From Raffaelea ambrosiae (Eukaryota; Ascomycota; Sordariomycetes; Ophiostomatales; Ophiostomataceae): a stretch of 64,000 nt of DNA. The stretch's first letter is position 1; each line of letters begins with the position of its first letter. The notes beneath the pieces are model-generated. The model saw nothing but the letters and a program-made list of their open reading frames with translations, was not told the DNA's origin and did no database searches. The stretch covers positions 1,695,628-1,759,627 of the forward strand of contig PCDI01000002.1 of NCBI GenBank assembly GCA_002778195.1, read 5' to 3'. Below are positions 10,151-22,000 of this stretch, piece by piece. Both the position numbers and the translations under genes were made by a program.

Positions 10151-13100
10151 ATGACTACCCAAGGCCATGCCAAGTACGTGTTGGCCCTGTGCTTTGCGCG
10201 ATTCGCGCGTCTGCTGGTCGGGGTGCTAACCTGGGCGTTTGCCTGCTCTCCAGGACTGACAGGGAGCTCGCGATCAACATTCAGAAGGCGACCAACACCG
10301 ACGAGACGGCTCCCAAACGCAAGCATGTCCGCAGCTGCATCGTCTACACCTGGGACAACAAGTCCTCCCTCGCCTTCTGGGCGGGGATGAAAGTGTGAGT
10401 TGTGTAGTTCGCGCGTGCGTGGGTGCTTCAGAGCTGGCTCGCTGACACGTGCGCTTTCCAGCCAACCCATCATGGCCGACGAGGTCCAGACCTTCAAAGC
10501 GCTCATCACGATACACAAGGTCTTGCAGGAGGGACATCCGATCGCGCTCAGGGAAGCCATGGCCAACCGCTCGTGGATCGAGTCGCTGGGCCGCGGCGCC
10601 GAGGGCATGCGTGGCTACGGCCCGCTGATCCACGAATATGTCCGCTATCTGCTGGCCAAGCTTGCCTTCCACCACCAACACCCCAACTTCAACGGCACCT
10701 TTGAGTACGAGGAGTATCTCTCGCTGAAGCTCATCAACGACCCGAACGAGGGCTATGAGGTCATCACCGATCTCATGTCGCTCCAGGACAAGATCGACAC
10801 CTTCCAGAAGCTCATCTTTGCTCATTTCCGCCACTCCGCCAACGAGTGCCGCATCTCGGCTCTTGTGCCTCTTGTGCAGGAGAGCTACGGCCTGTACAAG
10901 TTTGTTACGAGCATGCTTCGGGCGATGCACCAGTGTATGTGTTTTGCTTGGTTTCCTTGTACTTTGTTTCCGCGTTCGCTGGTCTGTGTCTAGCTTGCAG
11001 TTTCGTTGGCATTGCGCTCGCGCTTGGCCTGCTCGGCCTGTGCCCTCTGCCTGTGCCCTCTGCCGGCGCCTGGTTCTTGCTCTGTTTTGCTGACCATAGC
11101 TCTCTGCCAGCTACCGGTGATGACGAAGCCCTGGCGCCTCTCCGAGAACGATACGACGCCGAGCATTACCGCCTCGTCAAGTTCTATTACGAATGCTCCA
11201 ACCTACGCTATCTGACCTCGCTGATTACGATCCCCAAGCTGCCCGCCGACCCGCCAAATCTGCTAGCCGAGGAGGGCACTGCTCCCGCGCTGCCTGCGCG
11301 CCCGAAACAAGAGATTGAGCGGGCGCCGAGCCCGCCCGTGGCGCCGAAGTCTGACGAGCCGGACGACATGTCGGAGTTCTGGAAGAACGAGCTTGAGCGC
11401 CAGAACCAAGAGTTTGCCGACCAACAACGCGTGCTGGAAGAGCGGGCAGCGCAGCAGGCCATGGCCCAACAGCAGGCGGCCTTGCAGGCGCAGCGCGAAT
11501 TCGAGGCGCAGCAGCGTGCCCTGGCCGAGCAGCAGCGGCGCGAGCAGGAGGCGCTCGCTGCCCAGCAGGCACAGTGGCAGACGCAGGGTCGCCTGGCCGA
11601 GCTGGAGCAGGAGAATCTGAATGCGCGCGCGCAGTTCGAGCAGGACCGGCTTCTACTGCAGCAATACGATGCGCGTGTCAAGGCGCTCGAAGGCGACCTG
11701 CTGCAGCAGGCAGAAAATGCAGCGCGGCAGCAGGGGGCCAAGGACGACCAGGTCAAGGCGCTGCAGGAACAGGTCAACACGTGGCGGTCCAAGTACGACG
11801 CCCTGGCCAAGCTGTATGCGCAGCTACGGCACGAACACCTCGACCTGCTGCAGAAGTTCAAGCAGGTGCAGCTCAAGGCCGCGTCGGCGCAGGAGGCTGT
11901 GGACCGGCGCGAAAAGCTGGAGCGCGAGCTGAAGACGAAGAACCTGGAGCTGGCGGACATGATCCGCGAGCGTGACCGCGCCATGCACGACCGCGACCGG
12001 GCCAAGGGCTCCAGCAAGGACGAGGTGGAGCGTCTGCAGCGCGAGCTGCGTCTGGCCGAAGACCGCGCCGACAACCTCGAAAAGTCCAAAGGCAATGAGC
12101 TGTCGACCATGGTGTCCAAGCACTACCGCGAGCTCGGCGATCTCGAGGAGGCGCTGCGCCAGAAGACGCTGGCTCTCGAGGAGGCCCGTGGCCAGATGCG
12201 CAACGGGTCGTCGGATCTGGAGCGCGCATTGCGTGACAAGGAAGACGAGCTGGCCGTTTACAAGGCCGGCATGGACCAAGCCCTGGAGGAGCTCGAGGTG
12301 ATGAAGGAAGGACAGGTTCGTATTTCTCTTTGGTTTGGCCTTTCCCAGCCGTGTTTCGCCTTGTTGTTCTTTCTTGTTGTCGTCGCTGGTTGAGTCCCGT
12401 GTTTTTTGTTTGTTTGTTTTTTTCTTCTTGCTCCGGTTTTCCTCCTGCTGACGGATTGTATCCAAAACAGTCTGCTGATCATGAGATTGACTCGCTTGTC
12501 GTCGGCAAGCTCGATGATCTGATCGACGCCGTGCTCGATTCGGCAGCTACGCGCGTCGACGATTCTCTCTACGAGCTCGACTCCACACTGCACGCCGGCA
12601 ACCCCTCGGCTACGCCGCCGTACCTGATGTCGCAGGTTGAAAAGGCCTCTTCGGCGGCCATGGAGTGTGCGACGTCGTTCAACAACTACATTGCGGATGG
12701 TCCGAACACGGCACCACAGGCTCTGTCGGAGCTTCCCAAGAACATCTCGACGCTGGCCAGCGCAGTGGCCGATCTCGTGCCCAGTGTCAAGGGCATCGCG
12801 CGGCGGACAACCGACGACGACAAGCTCGTCAACGCAGCTCGCGTGTCTGCGCAGGCGGCAGCTCGGTTCTTCCGCAATCTACAGAGCTGGCGCCTGGACG
12901 GCCTGGACGCGCTCCAGAAGACAGACGTGGTCATCAATGGCAACAACGATGTGCAGCTGACGCTGCAGTCGCTCAACAAGCTGGTGGACGTGCTGCCACG
13001 CGGCTTCACGCTGGGCAAGGGTGGCGACCCGGGCCAGATCGTGGAGAAGGAGCTGGCCAAGGCAGCAGATGCAGTCAAGGCAGCGGCGGCACGGCTGGCG

Positions 13101-13736
13101 GCACTACGCAACAAGCCGCGCGACCCGTTCGCAGCGTACAAGGTGGAGGTGCACGAGGCCATCCTGGACGCGGCGGCCGCGGTGACGTCTGCCGTCGCGG
13201 AGCTGGTGCGGGCTGCCACGGCAGCACAGAATGACATTGTGCAGGCAGGACGCGGCGCGTCGTCGTCGACGGCGTTCTACAAGAAGAACAACCGCTGGAC
13301 CGAAGGTCTGATTTCTGCCGCCAAGGCGGTGGCGGCGTCGACCAACACGCTGATCGAGACGGCCGACGGCGTGCTCTCGGGACGCAACAGCCCAGAGCAG
13401 CTGATTGTGGCATCCAACGACGTGGCGGCCAGCACGGCACAGCTGGTAGCAGCCAGCCGTGTGCGGGCGGTGGGCGGTCTGGCCAGCCGCACGCAGGAGG
13501 CACTGGAAGTGGCCAGCAAGTCGGTGGGCGCGGCCTGCCGGTCGCTTGTGCGCCAAGTGCAGGCGCTGATGAAGCCGCAGGCGGATGACGCGGTGGACTA
13601 CACAAAGCTGGGCGCACACGAGTTCAAGGTGCGCGAGATGGAGCAGCAGGTGGAGATTCTGCAGCTGGAGAACGCGCTGTCGTCTGCACGGCGGCGGCTG
13701 GGCGAGATGCGCAAGATTTCCTACCAGGAAGATTAG
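10151..13736 (+). CDS. SLA2: Actin-binding endocytic adaptor Sla2/End4 (HIP1R family)
   Basis: Links clathrin-coat membrane to actin at endocytic sites; the standard flanking marker of ascomycete MAT loci. Five exons joined by eye: 10151-10173, 10254-10394, 10462-10934, 11111-12315, 12471-13736, giving 1035 residues with continuous frame. Exon 1 encodes only MTTQGHA plus two bases. The ANTH domain covers ~10-280 (TDRELAINIQKATNTDE, YTWDNKSSLAFW, TFKALITIHKVLQEGHP). A Gln/Glu/Ala-rich coiled coil follows (~330-640). The C-terminus (~790-1035) is the talin-like I/LWEQ actin-binding module (NNRWTEGLISAAKAVAASTN, KVREMEQQVEILQLENAL). Intron 4 (12316-12470) is T-rich with branch GCTGACG. It converges with MAT1-1-1. 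Family identity is certain; exon borders are eye-drawn. Confidence 0.95.
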
Positions 13737-14358
13737 GAATAGGCAGGACTCCTACACACAGGACTGCACACAGGACTACGGCCGTACCAAGATGCCTCGA
13801 GTGCAGGTGGCTGGGGATCTGGCCAGTCGAGGGGGCAACCAGCACAATGACGGAGAAGGCCTCGCATTTGTGGGTCCTGTTTGGGAGAGTACTGGCACCT
13901 TTCTGGTTGTTGTGTTCATTTTGCTTTTTTTTTTCCTTTCCCTTTTTTTTCCTTTTTATTTACCTATTTTCCATTTGCCTCTTCATTGGTCCCAATGCAC
14001 CAGTTGATTTGTACATAACAAGACTGCAAAAGCAAAAGATTTATTATCTCTCCCTCTTTTTCGTCTCCCAGGAACCAACTGTGGTGGGCAGGAAGCGTCG
14101 ATGACTTTCAACCTGCTCGGGAAGGTGGCAGTATTTTATTACATCATTACCCATCGAGTATCGTACGGTTACACGGTTGCACAGAGTGGGACCATGGTGC
14201 GAGTGGCCTCTTCACCAGCCTCCTCGCCACCTCAATGTCTCACATCGGAGGTTGTTGCTATGGCAATTAACATTGTGTTCGATACACATCTGCCTCGTTT
14301 GCTCAACAATCCACACCTATGGTCTTGCCAACACCCTACTTTCTGGCACACATGGACT
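13737..14358. other. Convergent intergenic region, SLA2 / MAT1-1-1
   Basis: Sits between the two 3' ends. T-rich stretch at 13920-13985 on the plus strand is likely the SLA2 3' untranslated region. Small frames at 13847-14104 and 14101-14397 have no signature. The composition shift toward AT begins here, marking the approach to the idiomorph; its exact edge cannot be seen without a MAT1-2 sequence. Confidence 0.55.
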
Positions 14359-16358
14359 CTAGTTTCCTGGCCACATGAAGCTCACGGTCTCCTCTAGAGC
14401 ACCTGTGCTGTTAGCAGCCAATAAAAGTATCCGTGCGGTGGGAGCAGTGCCGTCAACTTACATCTCATGCTGTCATCTCCTGTAAAATTAAGCAAATCAT
14501 TGATAGGGTCGGTCTGCTGAATGCCCACCATATCACCCACAATCCCTTCGGAGTTGTCAAAAAACTGGGAAGTGATTTTTCCTCCCATATCTTGCATATG
14601 TGATGAAGTGATGGGAAGGCCATACTCTTCAAACTGAGACGGCTGGTGGCTGTTAGCAAGGCAAACGAGACTGTCATCCAGTCGATTGCGCTTTGCCAAG
14701 GGTCCAATGTCGCCAGGAACCCCATCATCGTACCCACGCTTGCCTAAGTTATTGGTTTGTCCGTGCGTAAGATCAATGAAGGCGATGTCAGATACGTTTT
14801 GAGCAACAGCCAATCCATTGTCGTCCATGGTGCCAAATTCGCCGTCAACGGTATCAATGAACGCATCATTGCCACACTCATCACTAGCCCATGAGCTGAC
14901 AGTGCCTTCCACTGGGGCAGCCATATCAGCCTCCGAAGTACCATCTGTGAGCTTGTCATCATCAGCGTTGGCTCTGCTGCGGTTTCCGCCTGTAATGGAG
15001 AAGTCGTTAATCCATCCCAGCTCTGGAGAGTCCGCATCCTGCACGAGGCTTTCTGGGCCACAAATAGACCCTTGTGCTGGGGTATTGTTCGCAACACTTT
15101 CGCTGTTGATGATGCTGTGTCCCAATGTCGAAGGTTTGCTGCTGAAGACGTGAAACTGGCCGCCATTCTTGGTCATCTGATAGTTCATATGTTGAGTGTA
15201 GGTGGGCGTGCTACTGGCTGCTCCTGGGTCATCTTGAGCCAATCCCTGCTGCTTTCCATCGTTTTGGTCGTCCGCTGGGTAATCATTGTGCGGTCCAGAG
15301 CGGAATTGGCCAACGACAGCCAGTGCCTCTGCTGTCAGGTGGCCCGGGTTGTCAAGGACATGAGTTCTGTCGTTTCCCTCTGGGTCAACTTGGCAGAAGA
15401 CGTGATGCTTCAGCTGGTCTGCGTTGTTGACGACGAGCACGTCGAAGTCAAATGCGCTCTCCCGCGAGAACAGCTGAGCAGCTGCAGCAATAGGGTTGTG
15501 TTTGATAGTGCGAGAGAAGCCCTTGGTTCCAAAAGCAACAGGGAATTCCCCGCCAATCAGCATCTCATATGCCTTCGAGTAGAGCTTCTGCACTAGGCAT
15601 CTCTTGAGTCCGTCGTCGCAGAGGTGAGCTGGAGTGAACTCTAGTCCGCGTGAAAAAACAGCCTGTAGCAATTCGTGCTCTGCGAATAAGCCAGCAGCAG
15701 CTTCTTCGTCCCCAATAGGCTTGGAATCCGAGGATCGCTGGTTGGCTGCGCCGCCACGGTACGGCATGCTTCCTCGCGTGATTCCCTCCTCGAATGCGAT
15801 GGCAGCTGTCGCTATGTTCTCCTTGTTTGTCTCTTTGAATTCCATGAAAGCTGCGCGTTCCGTGAGGTTATTTTGCATTTTGGCATTCTTTTGTGATTTG
15901 TCGGATACTGGTTCAGCTCCACTAGGTTTCTCGTTGTGTCTGATCAAGCTCAGTTGACCAGAGCCATTTTCGAGCAGTGCAAATCCCTGCTGTTGGAGGT
16001 AGACATCCAAAGACGGGATGCGAAGAACCACACATGCGTGTTCCAAGAACGATGCCAACGGAACTGCATCTTTCCCCAGTTCCGCCCGCAGAAACGAGTA
16101 GACTTTGGCCATCATTGTCCACTGGTTTTTGTGAGGGTCGACATTCCACAGTGTTGTTAAAACACCCGATCGCTCTTTCTGCTGCATATTAGGCAACATC
16201 TTGTTGTAGAATGCTTGCCGTTGTTAGCATCTTCCCCGTGTCAATCAGATAGGTTTTTTGTACGTACATCGAAAGGCCATAAAAGCATTTAGAGGTCTAG
16301 TTGGCGTTGCACCCGGCCCTCCTCCCACGAAATTGTGTCCATCCAGTCGTGGCGACAT
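14359..16358 (-). CDS. MAT1-1-1: Mating-type alpha-box transcription factor MAT1-1-1
   Basis: Master regulator of MAT1-1 identity; alpha-box (MATalpha_HMG) DNA-binding protein of the nucleus. Model: exon 1 16268-16358, intron 16214-16267 (GTACGT, branch GCTAAC), exon 2 14462-16213, intron 14403-14461 (GTAAGT, branch GCTAAC), exon 3 14359-14402; 628 residues. Exon 1 ends ...RPLNAFMAFR and exon 2 continues SFYNKMLPNMQQKERSG, then LTTLWNVDPHKNQW and MMAKVYSFLRAELG: an intact alpha box at ~20-115, split by the intron at the site conserved in the family. Only 21 residues precede the core because an in-frame TGA lies upstream of the ATG at 16358; a further 5' exon is possible. The last exon replaces a read-through tail with CALEETVSFMWPGN. 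The remaining ~500 residues are low-complexity and fast-evolving, as usual. It is the long, complete form, not the truncated copy some relatives carry in MAT1-2. Confidence 0.9.
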
Positions 16359-16700
16359 GATCTCGATGAGAATGTGTTGTATGCTTCGAAGATGTTGCAG
16401 CGGTTGCAAGTTGACGGGATGTCAACATTTAATAGACCTGGGTTGATTTGGCTGCCAACTGGTTCATTTGGCTGTTTTTGGACGCTGTCAAGTAAGGGGT
16501 GTTGGGGGTTGGAAGTCTCAAGGAGGGGGGGTACTCGTAAATTTCTTTGTCTGCTAATAATCATTTTTCACTTCCTTCTCAGTTGACATTCTTTTATTAT
16601 AGAGCCAGGCCATTACACCACAAAACAATCCCACCCGAATTCAGTCCCCCCATTCAGCGAGCCACCAACCACCCCAAAAGTCTTTGGTTGTTTTTTCCCT
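16359..16700. other. MAT1-1-1 / MAT1-1-2 spacer
   Basis: 342 bases between the MAT1-1-2 stop and the MAT1-1-1 ATG, both on the minus strand. It should contain the MAT1-1-1 promoter and leader. All three minus-strand frames are partly open here, so an extra 5' coding exon of MAT1-1-1 cannot be excluded. A G7 run sits near 16525. Confidence 0.5.
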
Positions 16701-18007
16701 TCACACTATGTCATAGACCATGTGTTCGTGGACCCGAACACCATCTTCACGCTTGAACCCCCCCTTAAGCTGTGCGACCATAGAGTTGAGATAATCCAGC
16801 TTTGGAATCGCTGATACGATTCTCTTGTTCTGTGGTTTTTTTTGTCAATAATTTGATGTATCTGGGGATTGCATCAGATGAAATACTCACGAACGGCTCG
16901 CTGATCATGTCCGACACGTCGACATTTTGCACGAATCTCTGTGGCTTATGTTAGATGTATTTTTGACTTGTTGCTGAAGACGTCTGATACATGCCTGAAA
17001 ATGCACACGATCGTGGACTGGATAGTCCAAGCCTGTGGCAAAAGCCAATCGCTTATTCCTGAGCTGTAGACTTGTTAGTACGTGGCGAGCATTGAGCAGT
17101 ACGATAACTCACGATTTTCTTTCGGTATTCCGAAATGGGAATCTATAGTTTCGTGTTAGATAAAGTTCTGGAAACAGTACCGATATGGATTTTGCCTCAC
17201 CGGAAACAGCCTATTGATGCGCATCATTGTATGAGCTGTGCTCAAGCGATCCAAGTACTTCTTTGCAGGTGTGGCATGATCCCACTCAACAACATCCCGT
17301 TCCTCTTTGTCGAAAAAGTATCCCGGAGTCATGTCATGGAGGATCTTTCCCCATGGGCTGCCGGACATTCTGCGGCAAGGATGCAGTTCATCTGGGAAAA
17401 TCCACTGTCCGTCCTCTTTGTTTCGGAGTAGAACTCGGCCATCATAGTGAAGTTTGACATCTTCAAAAAGCTTGAGACCAAATTCGGCCCCGGGAGGTGA
17501 CAAATGGGAACTGCAATTGATATCTTTCTTAATGATGTGAAGGAGTTTGTGTTTCTCGCTGTAGGCCTCCAGCCTATTCGCAAAGCAAACCTTCAGCGCG
17601 GAAATTGGAGGCATATCAACGCTTTTCTGAAGCACATCAAGCTTGGCCTGCAGTTGAGTCGTATTTTCCATGAGATAGTCGATGAGCGGAATGGCCTGCA
17701 AAATGTATTGGCGGATCTTCTCGCGGGAAAGCATCAAGAGGGAGACAGAATGCTTCATGCTTTTGTCCCCATGATCCTTGTCGGGGCCATCCAGACTGCC
17801 GCAAATGGCCTGGATTCTGTTCATGACACAACAGAATCTTGCGTGGTGCAGTTTGTGCGAGAGCATCGAGTCAAAAATCTCTTGAACAAGAACCTTTGAC
17901 TGACTCCCTACATTTTTCTCGCAGAGGGAGATGACATCTTTCATGGCCGGAAGAACATCTGTGGATATGTCGCCGCCAACGGCATTGTCATCGGGGGAGG
18001 TCTCCAT
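16701..18007 (-). CDS. MAT1-1-2: Mating-type protein MAT1-1-2 (HPG/PPF domain)
   Basis: Second MAT1-1 gene of Sordariomycetes, needed for sexual development after fertilisation in relatives; biochemical role unknown. Five exons reconstructed: 17201-18007, 17113-17142, 16995-17063, 16891-16938, 16701-16829, total 360 residues, close to the usual size. Introns 17143-17200, 17064-17112 and 16830-16890 are GT-AG; 16939-16994 begins GC (CAG/GCATGT) and ends CACAG with branch CTAAC. Small exons read IPISEYRKKI, LRNKRLAFATGLDYPVHDRVHFQ and RFVQNVDVSDMISEPF, all in frame. The conserved core is ~185-269 (FANRLEAYSEKHKLLHIIKK; DGQWIFPDELHP; GSPWGKILHDMTPGYFF; RINRLFP). Start chosen at 18007 (METSPDDNAVGG); the frame is open further upstream to 18154. 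Assignment rests on position between MAT1-1-1 and MAT1-1-3 and on this core. Confidence 0.82.
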
Positions 18008-18410
18008 TGTTGAGTGTTGGGTGGAATCAAGAAGTTGTAGATGTGCCTCGGGGGAGGGCGAAAAGTGAGAAAAGGGATGTGATGTTCTTGGGAGAGAGTG
18101 GAAAGCTTGGTGAGTAGAGCTGGAGTATTTGTAAGTCTTGTGGTGGGGCTGCATTTGTGTGGTTTATTTACTTTCAAGCTGTAAAAAAAGGTAAATAAGG
18201 AAAAAGTTAGTATTGTGCATTTATCGAGTATTGTGATTCACCCGCAAACAAAAAATATCACCCAACCTCCTTTTCAGCGACCAACCTCACTTCCAAATAC
18301 TCACAAATACTCACATCAAAAACACGAACAAAACCCGAATTTGCTCTCCCCTGTCTTTCACGTTTGATTACCACTGTGGAATTTCCCATTTGGCTTTTTT
18401 GAAGATCATT
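18008..18410. promoter_or_regulatory. Divergent promoter of MAT1-1-2 and MAT1-1-3
   Basis: 403 bases between the head-to-head starts. AT-rich around 18170-18260. A 9-base element AATACTCAC occurs twice in tandem spacing at about 18295-18315 (CCAAATACTCACAAATACTCACATC), a candidate binding site or chance repeat. A CT-rich stretch precedes the MAT1-1-3 ATG. Confidence 0.5.
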
Positions 18411-19084
18411 ATGTCTTCTGTTGCTGGTCGACGAATTACCTTTTTGGTAAATGACGACACAAAATGCTTCAATGTGGTTATTCCTGAAGAATTGATCACC
18501 ATCCAACAACTTCAGTTGGTGGCCTGCGACTTTCAGTAAGTAGATATGCTGACAATCTGGGTTTTTATGTTCCTGACATCCGCAGGTACATGGCAGGTGA
18601 TGGCTGCTCTATTCTTTACGATTTCCACACGAAAACCTTTCGTCTGATACAGATATCGGAGAGCGCCAATTTCGACGAAGACAGATTTCAAATTATTGGT
18701 CATGCCAAAGGTAACATTGCAAAGAAGTTGTATTCCAGTAGAATTTCTAATAACACAGATACAGACATGGACAGTAGCAGCCCTCCTGCTAGATCTAAAT
18801 CGAAGCATATCCCACGACCGCCGAACGCCTGGATTATTTACAGGAGTCAGAAATCAAAGGAAATTCGCAAAACTCATCCTCAGGCTACAGCCGGGCATAT
18901 CTGTGAGTATTCTGGCTATACATCGTACTTCAATATACTAATAGTAGCAGCAACGTTGGTATCCCAGATGTGGAAACAGGAGAGTCGAGAGGTCCGACTG
19001 TATTTCAACACCAAAGCCATCGAAGCCCAGAAGCTTCACCGACAGGCGTATCCTGAGTACAAGTATAACGCAAAGAGAAAGTAG
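18411..19084 (+). CDS. MAT1-1-3: Mating-type HMG-box protein MAT1-1-3
   Basis: HMG-box (MATA_HMG) DNA-binding protein of the MAT1-1 idiomorph. Four exons: 18411-18535, 18586-18710, 18759-18902, 18951-19084; introns of 50, 48 and 48 bases; 175 residues. The third intron falls at the Ser codon of the HMG box conserved for an intron in the family (HI-S-TLVSQMWKQES). The middle intron is a multiple of three and could be retained, but it has GTAACA, CTAAT and ACACAG signals. The HMG box (IPRPPNAWIIYRSQKSKEIRK ... REVRLYFNTKAIEAQKLHRQ) ends only a few residues before the stop (YPEYKYNAKRK). A C-terminal HMG box in a short protein next to MAT1-1-2 fits MAT1-1-3 rather than MAT1-2-1, where the box is more internal. 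Divergent from MAT1-1-2. Confidence 0.85.
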
Positions 19085-22000
19085 GCGCTTCGGGGAATTG
19101 GTCTTTCTTCTCTCTTGTAATAAAATAATCGAAGCGGAAAACAAAGGTGGTGGATATTAAAATGGTCGATGATTGTGATTAAAGTATGGGGATCTGCGTT
19201 GTTTCACTGTTTCATTGTTACACTTTCCTTTGCCGTTTTCTCTTGTTTGATACACAATCCCACGAGTCACTCTTTATGGTCTCATAGATCATCGGTGCGG
19301 ATTTGATTTGCTGCCATTCTGACTTGAATGTATTTTGTCGAGGAGTAAGATTACATTCCTTCTCTAGTTGCAGACAAATGCAAATGCTACAGCTTTCATA
19401 ACAGAAATGACAAAATCTCCCCTACATGCCTATCCACTCACGACTATCGTGTTGAGCCACCAGCCGTTGATCCCAAGATACCTCACAGACGAATTCCCAC
19501 AATCGGCCGATCATGTCCATTCTACTTTCTCTTCTCCTTCTGCCAAAAGCAACCAACATATTGTAGATGGCCAGGCCGTCAACTGTCACTCCTACTCGGA
19601 TCGTGAAGAGAGGAAGCATTTTAGTGGGCCACGGAGAAGCATTCCCAGTGGAAGGGAGAGGGAATGGGCCTCTCTCAGTGATTTCGTGTGGCGAGCTCAT
19701 GTCTTCAGCACATGGTCAGCTTTTGCATCCCTGCTTTACTGGTCCACCGCAACCAAACGAGACTTGCCGGAGAGAGCAACCCACGGAAGGACAAGGAAAA
19801 CAAAAGAAAACGACTCGTTGGCCAAGTATCAGGAAGCCAGGGCATTTCTTGCCCGCGAGACTTCTGCGCTTTCCCACCTCCATGTTGTAGATGTCGCCTC
19901 CCTCTGCTGTCCCCTTACTAGCTCGCTTTGCTAGCTCAGCTTCCTAAAAGGGCGTCCACCTTGCGTCAGGCCAACGATCAGCCGTTTTGCCTCCTGCCAA
20001 CAAATCATTCCTTCAAGCCACAATGCCGTTTGCAGGGGGTGCCTGTTTCTTCCAAACTTGCTGCCCGCAGTGGCGTTCTGCAACGGCTGGGTTTGGACCA
20101 TCCCTTGCTTCTTCTAATCCATCCAATAAAACGACAGCCATGCCACGCAAACAGGCACTCACACACACACAGCACAAAGAGAAAGCAAGAAAGCAAAGAA
20201 ACGGCCTGTATGAAAAAGAACAAAGTGCATTTTTTTCCGTCTGTGCCATCCGCCGGGCTTGTTTCTCCTGCACGGAGCTGGCTGCCCGAGATGTGGATGC
20301 CCGCTTTCCGGACCCGACACACCCCTCTCGGCTTCCATTTTGGTTGGCTGTCTCAGCCCCGTGTGGATGGTTTCTTGTGCTGACTTTCTGCGGGGTTCTT
20401 TGGTCGTCTTGCTGCCTACAGAGTCTTTCTCTCAGCTATGCCACCGTGCTCGCTATATCTACACCGTACATGGCGATGCGATCCCTAAGGAAACATGCTG
20501 CACCAAAGGGCGTCCTGTCTGTTTCCTGTGAATGGAACTACCGCAAACAAGTGGGAACATCTATCGGTTGGGCCCATCCACCGCGTGGAAAGGCGGGTGG
20601 GGAGCCTATGCATATCCCTTGCTAGCCTGCACCCCTTGCATTGCTTGCATTGTTTTAGCGCAACGTTAGGGGAGGTGGGCCTGCGCAGAAACAAGCAAGG
20701 TGTACAGCCGCATGTGCCAAGGCGCAGAGTCGAGCAGTCATATGTTGGCCAAGGTGTCACTTTGAGAGGTCACGATTTGAACGCCCCATGTACATAGTAG
20801 TTAGACCACCGTTCGGCGGGCCGCTGCAGATACGAACCATGGTGAGCCCATCAGATCCTGTTTGTGATAATTCCGGAAGCGAGACCAAAAAAAAGAGAAA
20901 GAAAAAGAGAAAGAAGAAAGAGAGACGGGGAGAAGAGAAAGGAGAGGTGGGCTGAATGGAAGCTGGAATCACGGAAATCACGGTAGAAACGGCTGAAGAC
21001 CGGGATAAGTCGGGCAGTGCTGGGTTCAAGGCTTAGATGTCAACTCGGGAAATACTGTGTATGTCGCAAACACACGAGTCTGACGAACAGATAGCCTGAT
21101 ATCCTGGTCAAATGCATCACCTCCGGGTGCAACGAGGTCAATGGCGCATCAAAGAAAATCCTCGCACAACCACAGCCAGCCAGACAGCAGGAACGGATCG
21201 TGCCTGCATATAACTACCAGGAAGTAAATCAAACATGGCAAGCGTACAAAGCATACCGGTTCATCTCAGTGTTTGTTTTCTGTCATTCGTGAACAGGATC
21301 CAGGGCCATGACTCCTCACATAATGGCCGCATTTTGGGCCCGATGTCGATCCTTGGAGATCCCCATCTTCATATCCGCACCTGGTTCATCTTGGCCATCG
21401 AGCTGTATGTGAGCAACGGTGTACCGCGCCTATACTACCGCACCTATTACCAGTACAAACTTGCGAGGCAGTGCGTGGCCAGATACTAAGCCCTGTGAGG
21501 AATTTGTCCTTGTTCAGCCATGTTATTTTCATACAGGATAGGCATGAGAGTCGAGCCCTCTGAGCTGTTGAACCCAGTAAAATTGGAAGCGAGTCGGCAA
21601 TCGGCTGCAGTGCCACCGTCAGATTTGCCGGCTTCCAGATTTTGTACGCCCTGGTCTTGTTTAAACATCGGAAACCTGCCAACGGCTCTTCAAACAAAAG
21701 TTGAAGAGAGACTGGTTCATGAAGTCAAACAGATGTAAATGCAATTCCATGTGATCCCAGAATGTTAGTATTGAAACAACAAGCCGGGGACACCCACAGC
21801 TGTAATGTAGCTGTTGAAGTTGGCAGAGTTGCTGCTTCCGTACTTCCTGATGTTTGGATTTGGCAGTCATCTAGTTATTCCCCCAAGCAATTGGTACCTT
21901 GAACCAACAGGAGTTGAATACAGAAGATAGGCCGTATCAGTGATGTGACGAGTAAGCAAGGGTGTTTTATTCGAAGCGGAGGACGCGTGGAAGGAATGTT

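Noticed and set aside
14394..16199. MAT1-1-1 as an N-terminally truncated relic
   Set aside because: The frame starting at 16199 only looks truncated because exon 1 (16268-16358), ending RPLNAFMAFR, is joined through a normal 54-base intron.
18411..19084. The HMG-box gene as MAT1-2-1, implying a homothallic locus with both idiomorphs
   Set aside because: The protein is short, the HMG box is at its very C-terminus, and it follows MAT1-1-2 in the MAT1-1-1/-2/-3 order. All fit MAT1-1-3 better.
19368..20625. Two frames of 188 and 212 codons as genes in the MAT gap
   Set aside because: No domain, no supporting splice sites, Cys/Trp/Ser-rich composition, and poor start contexts.
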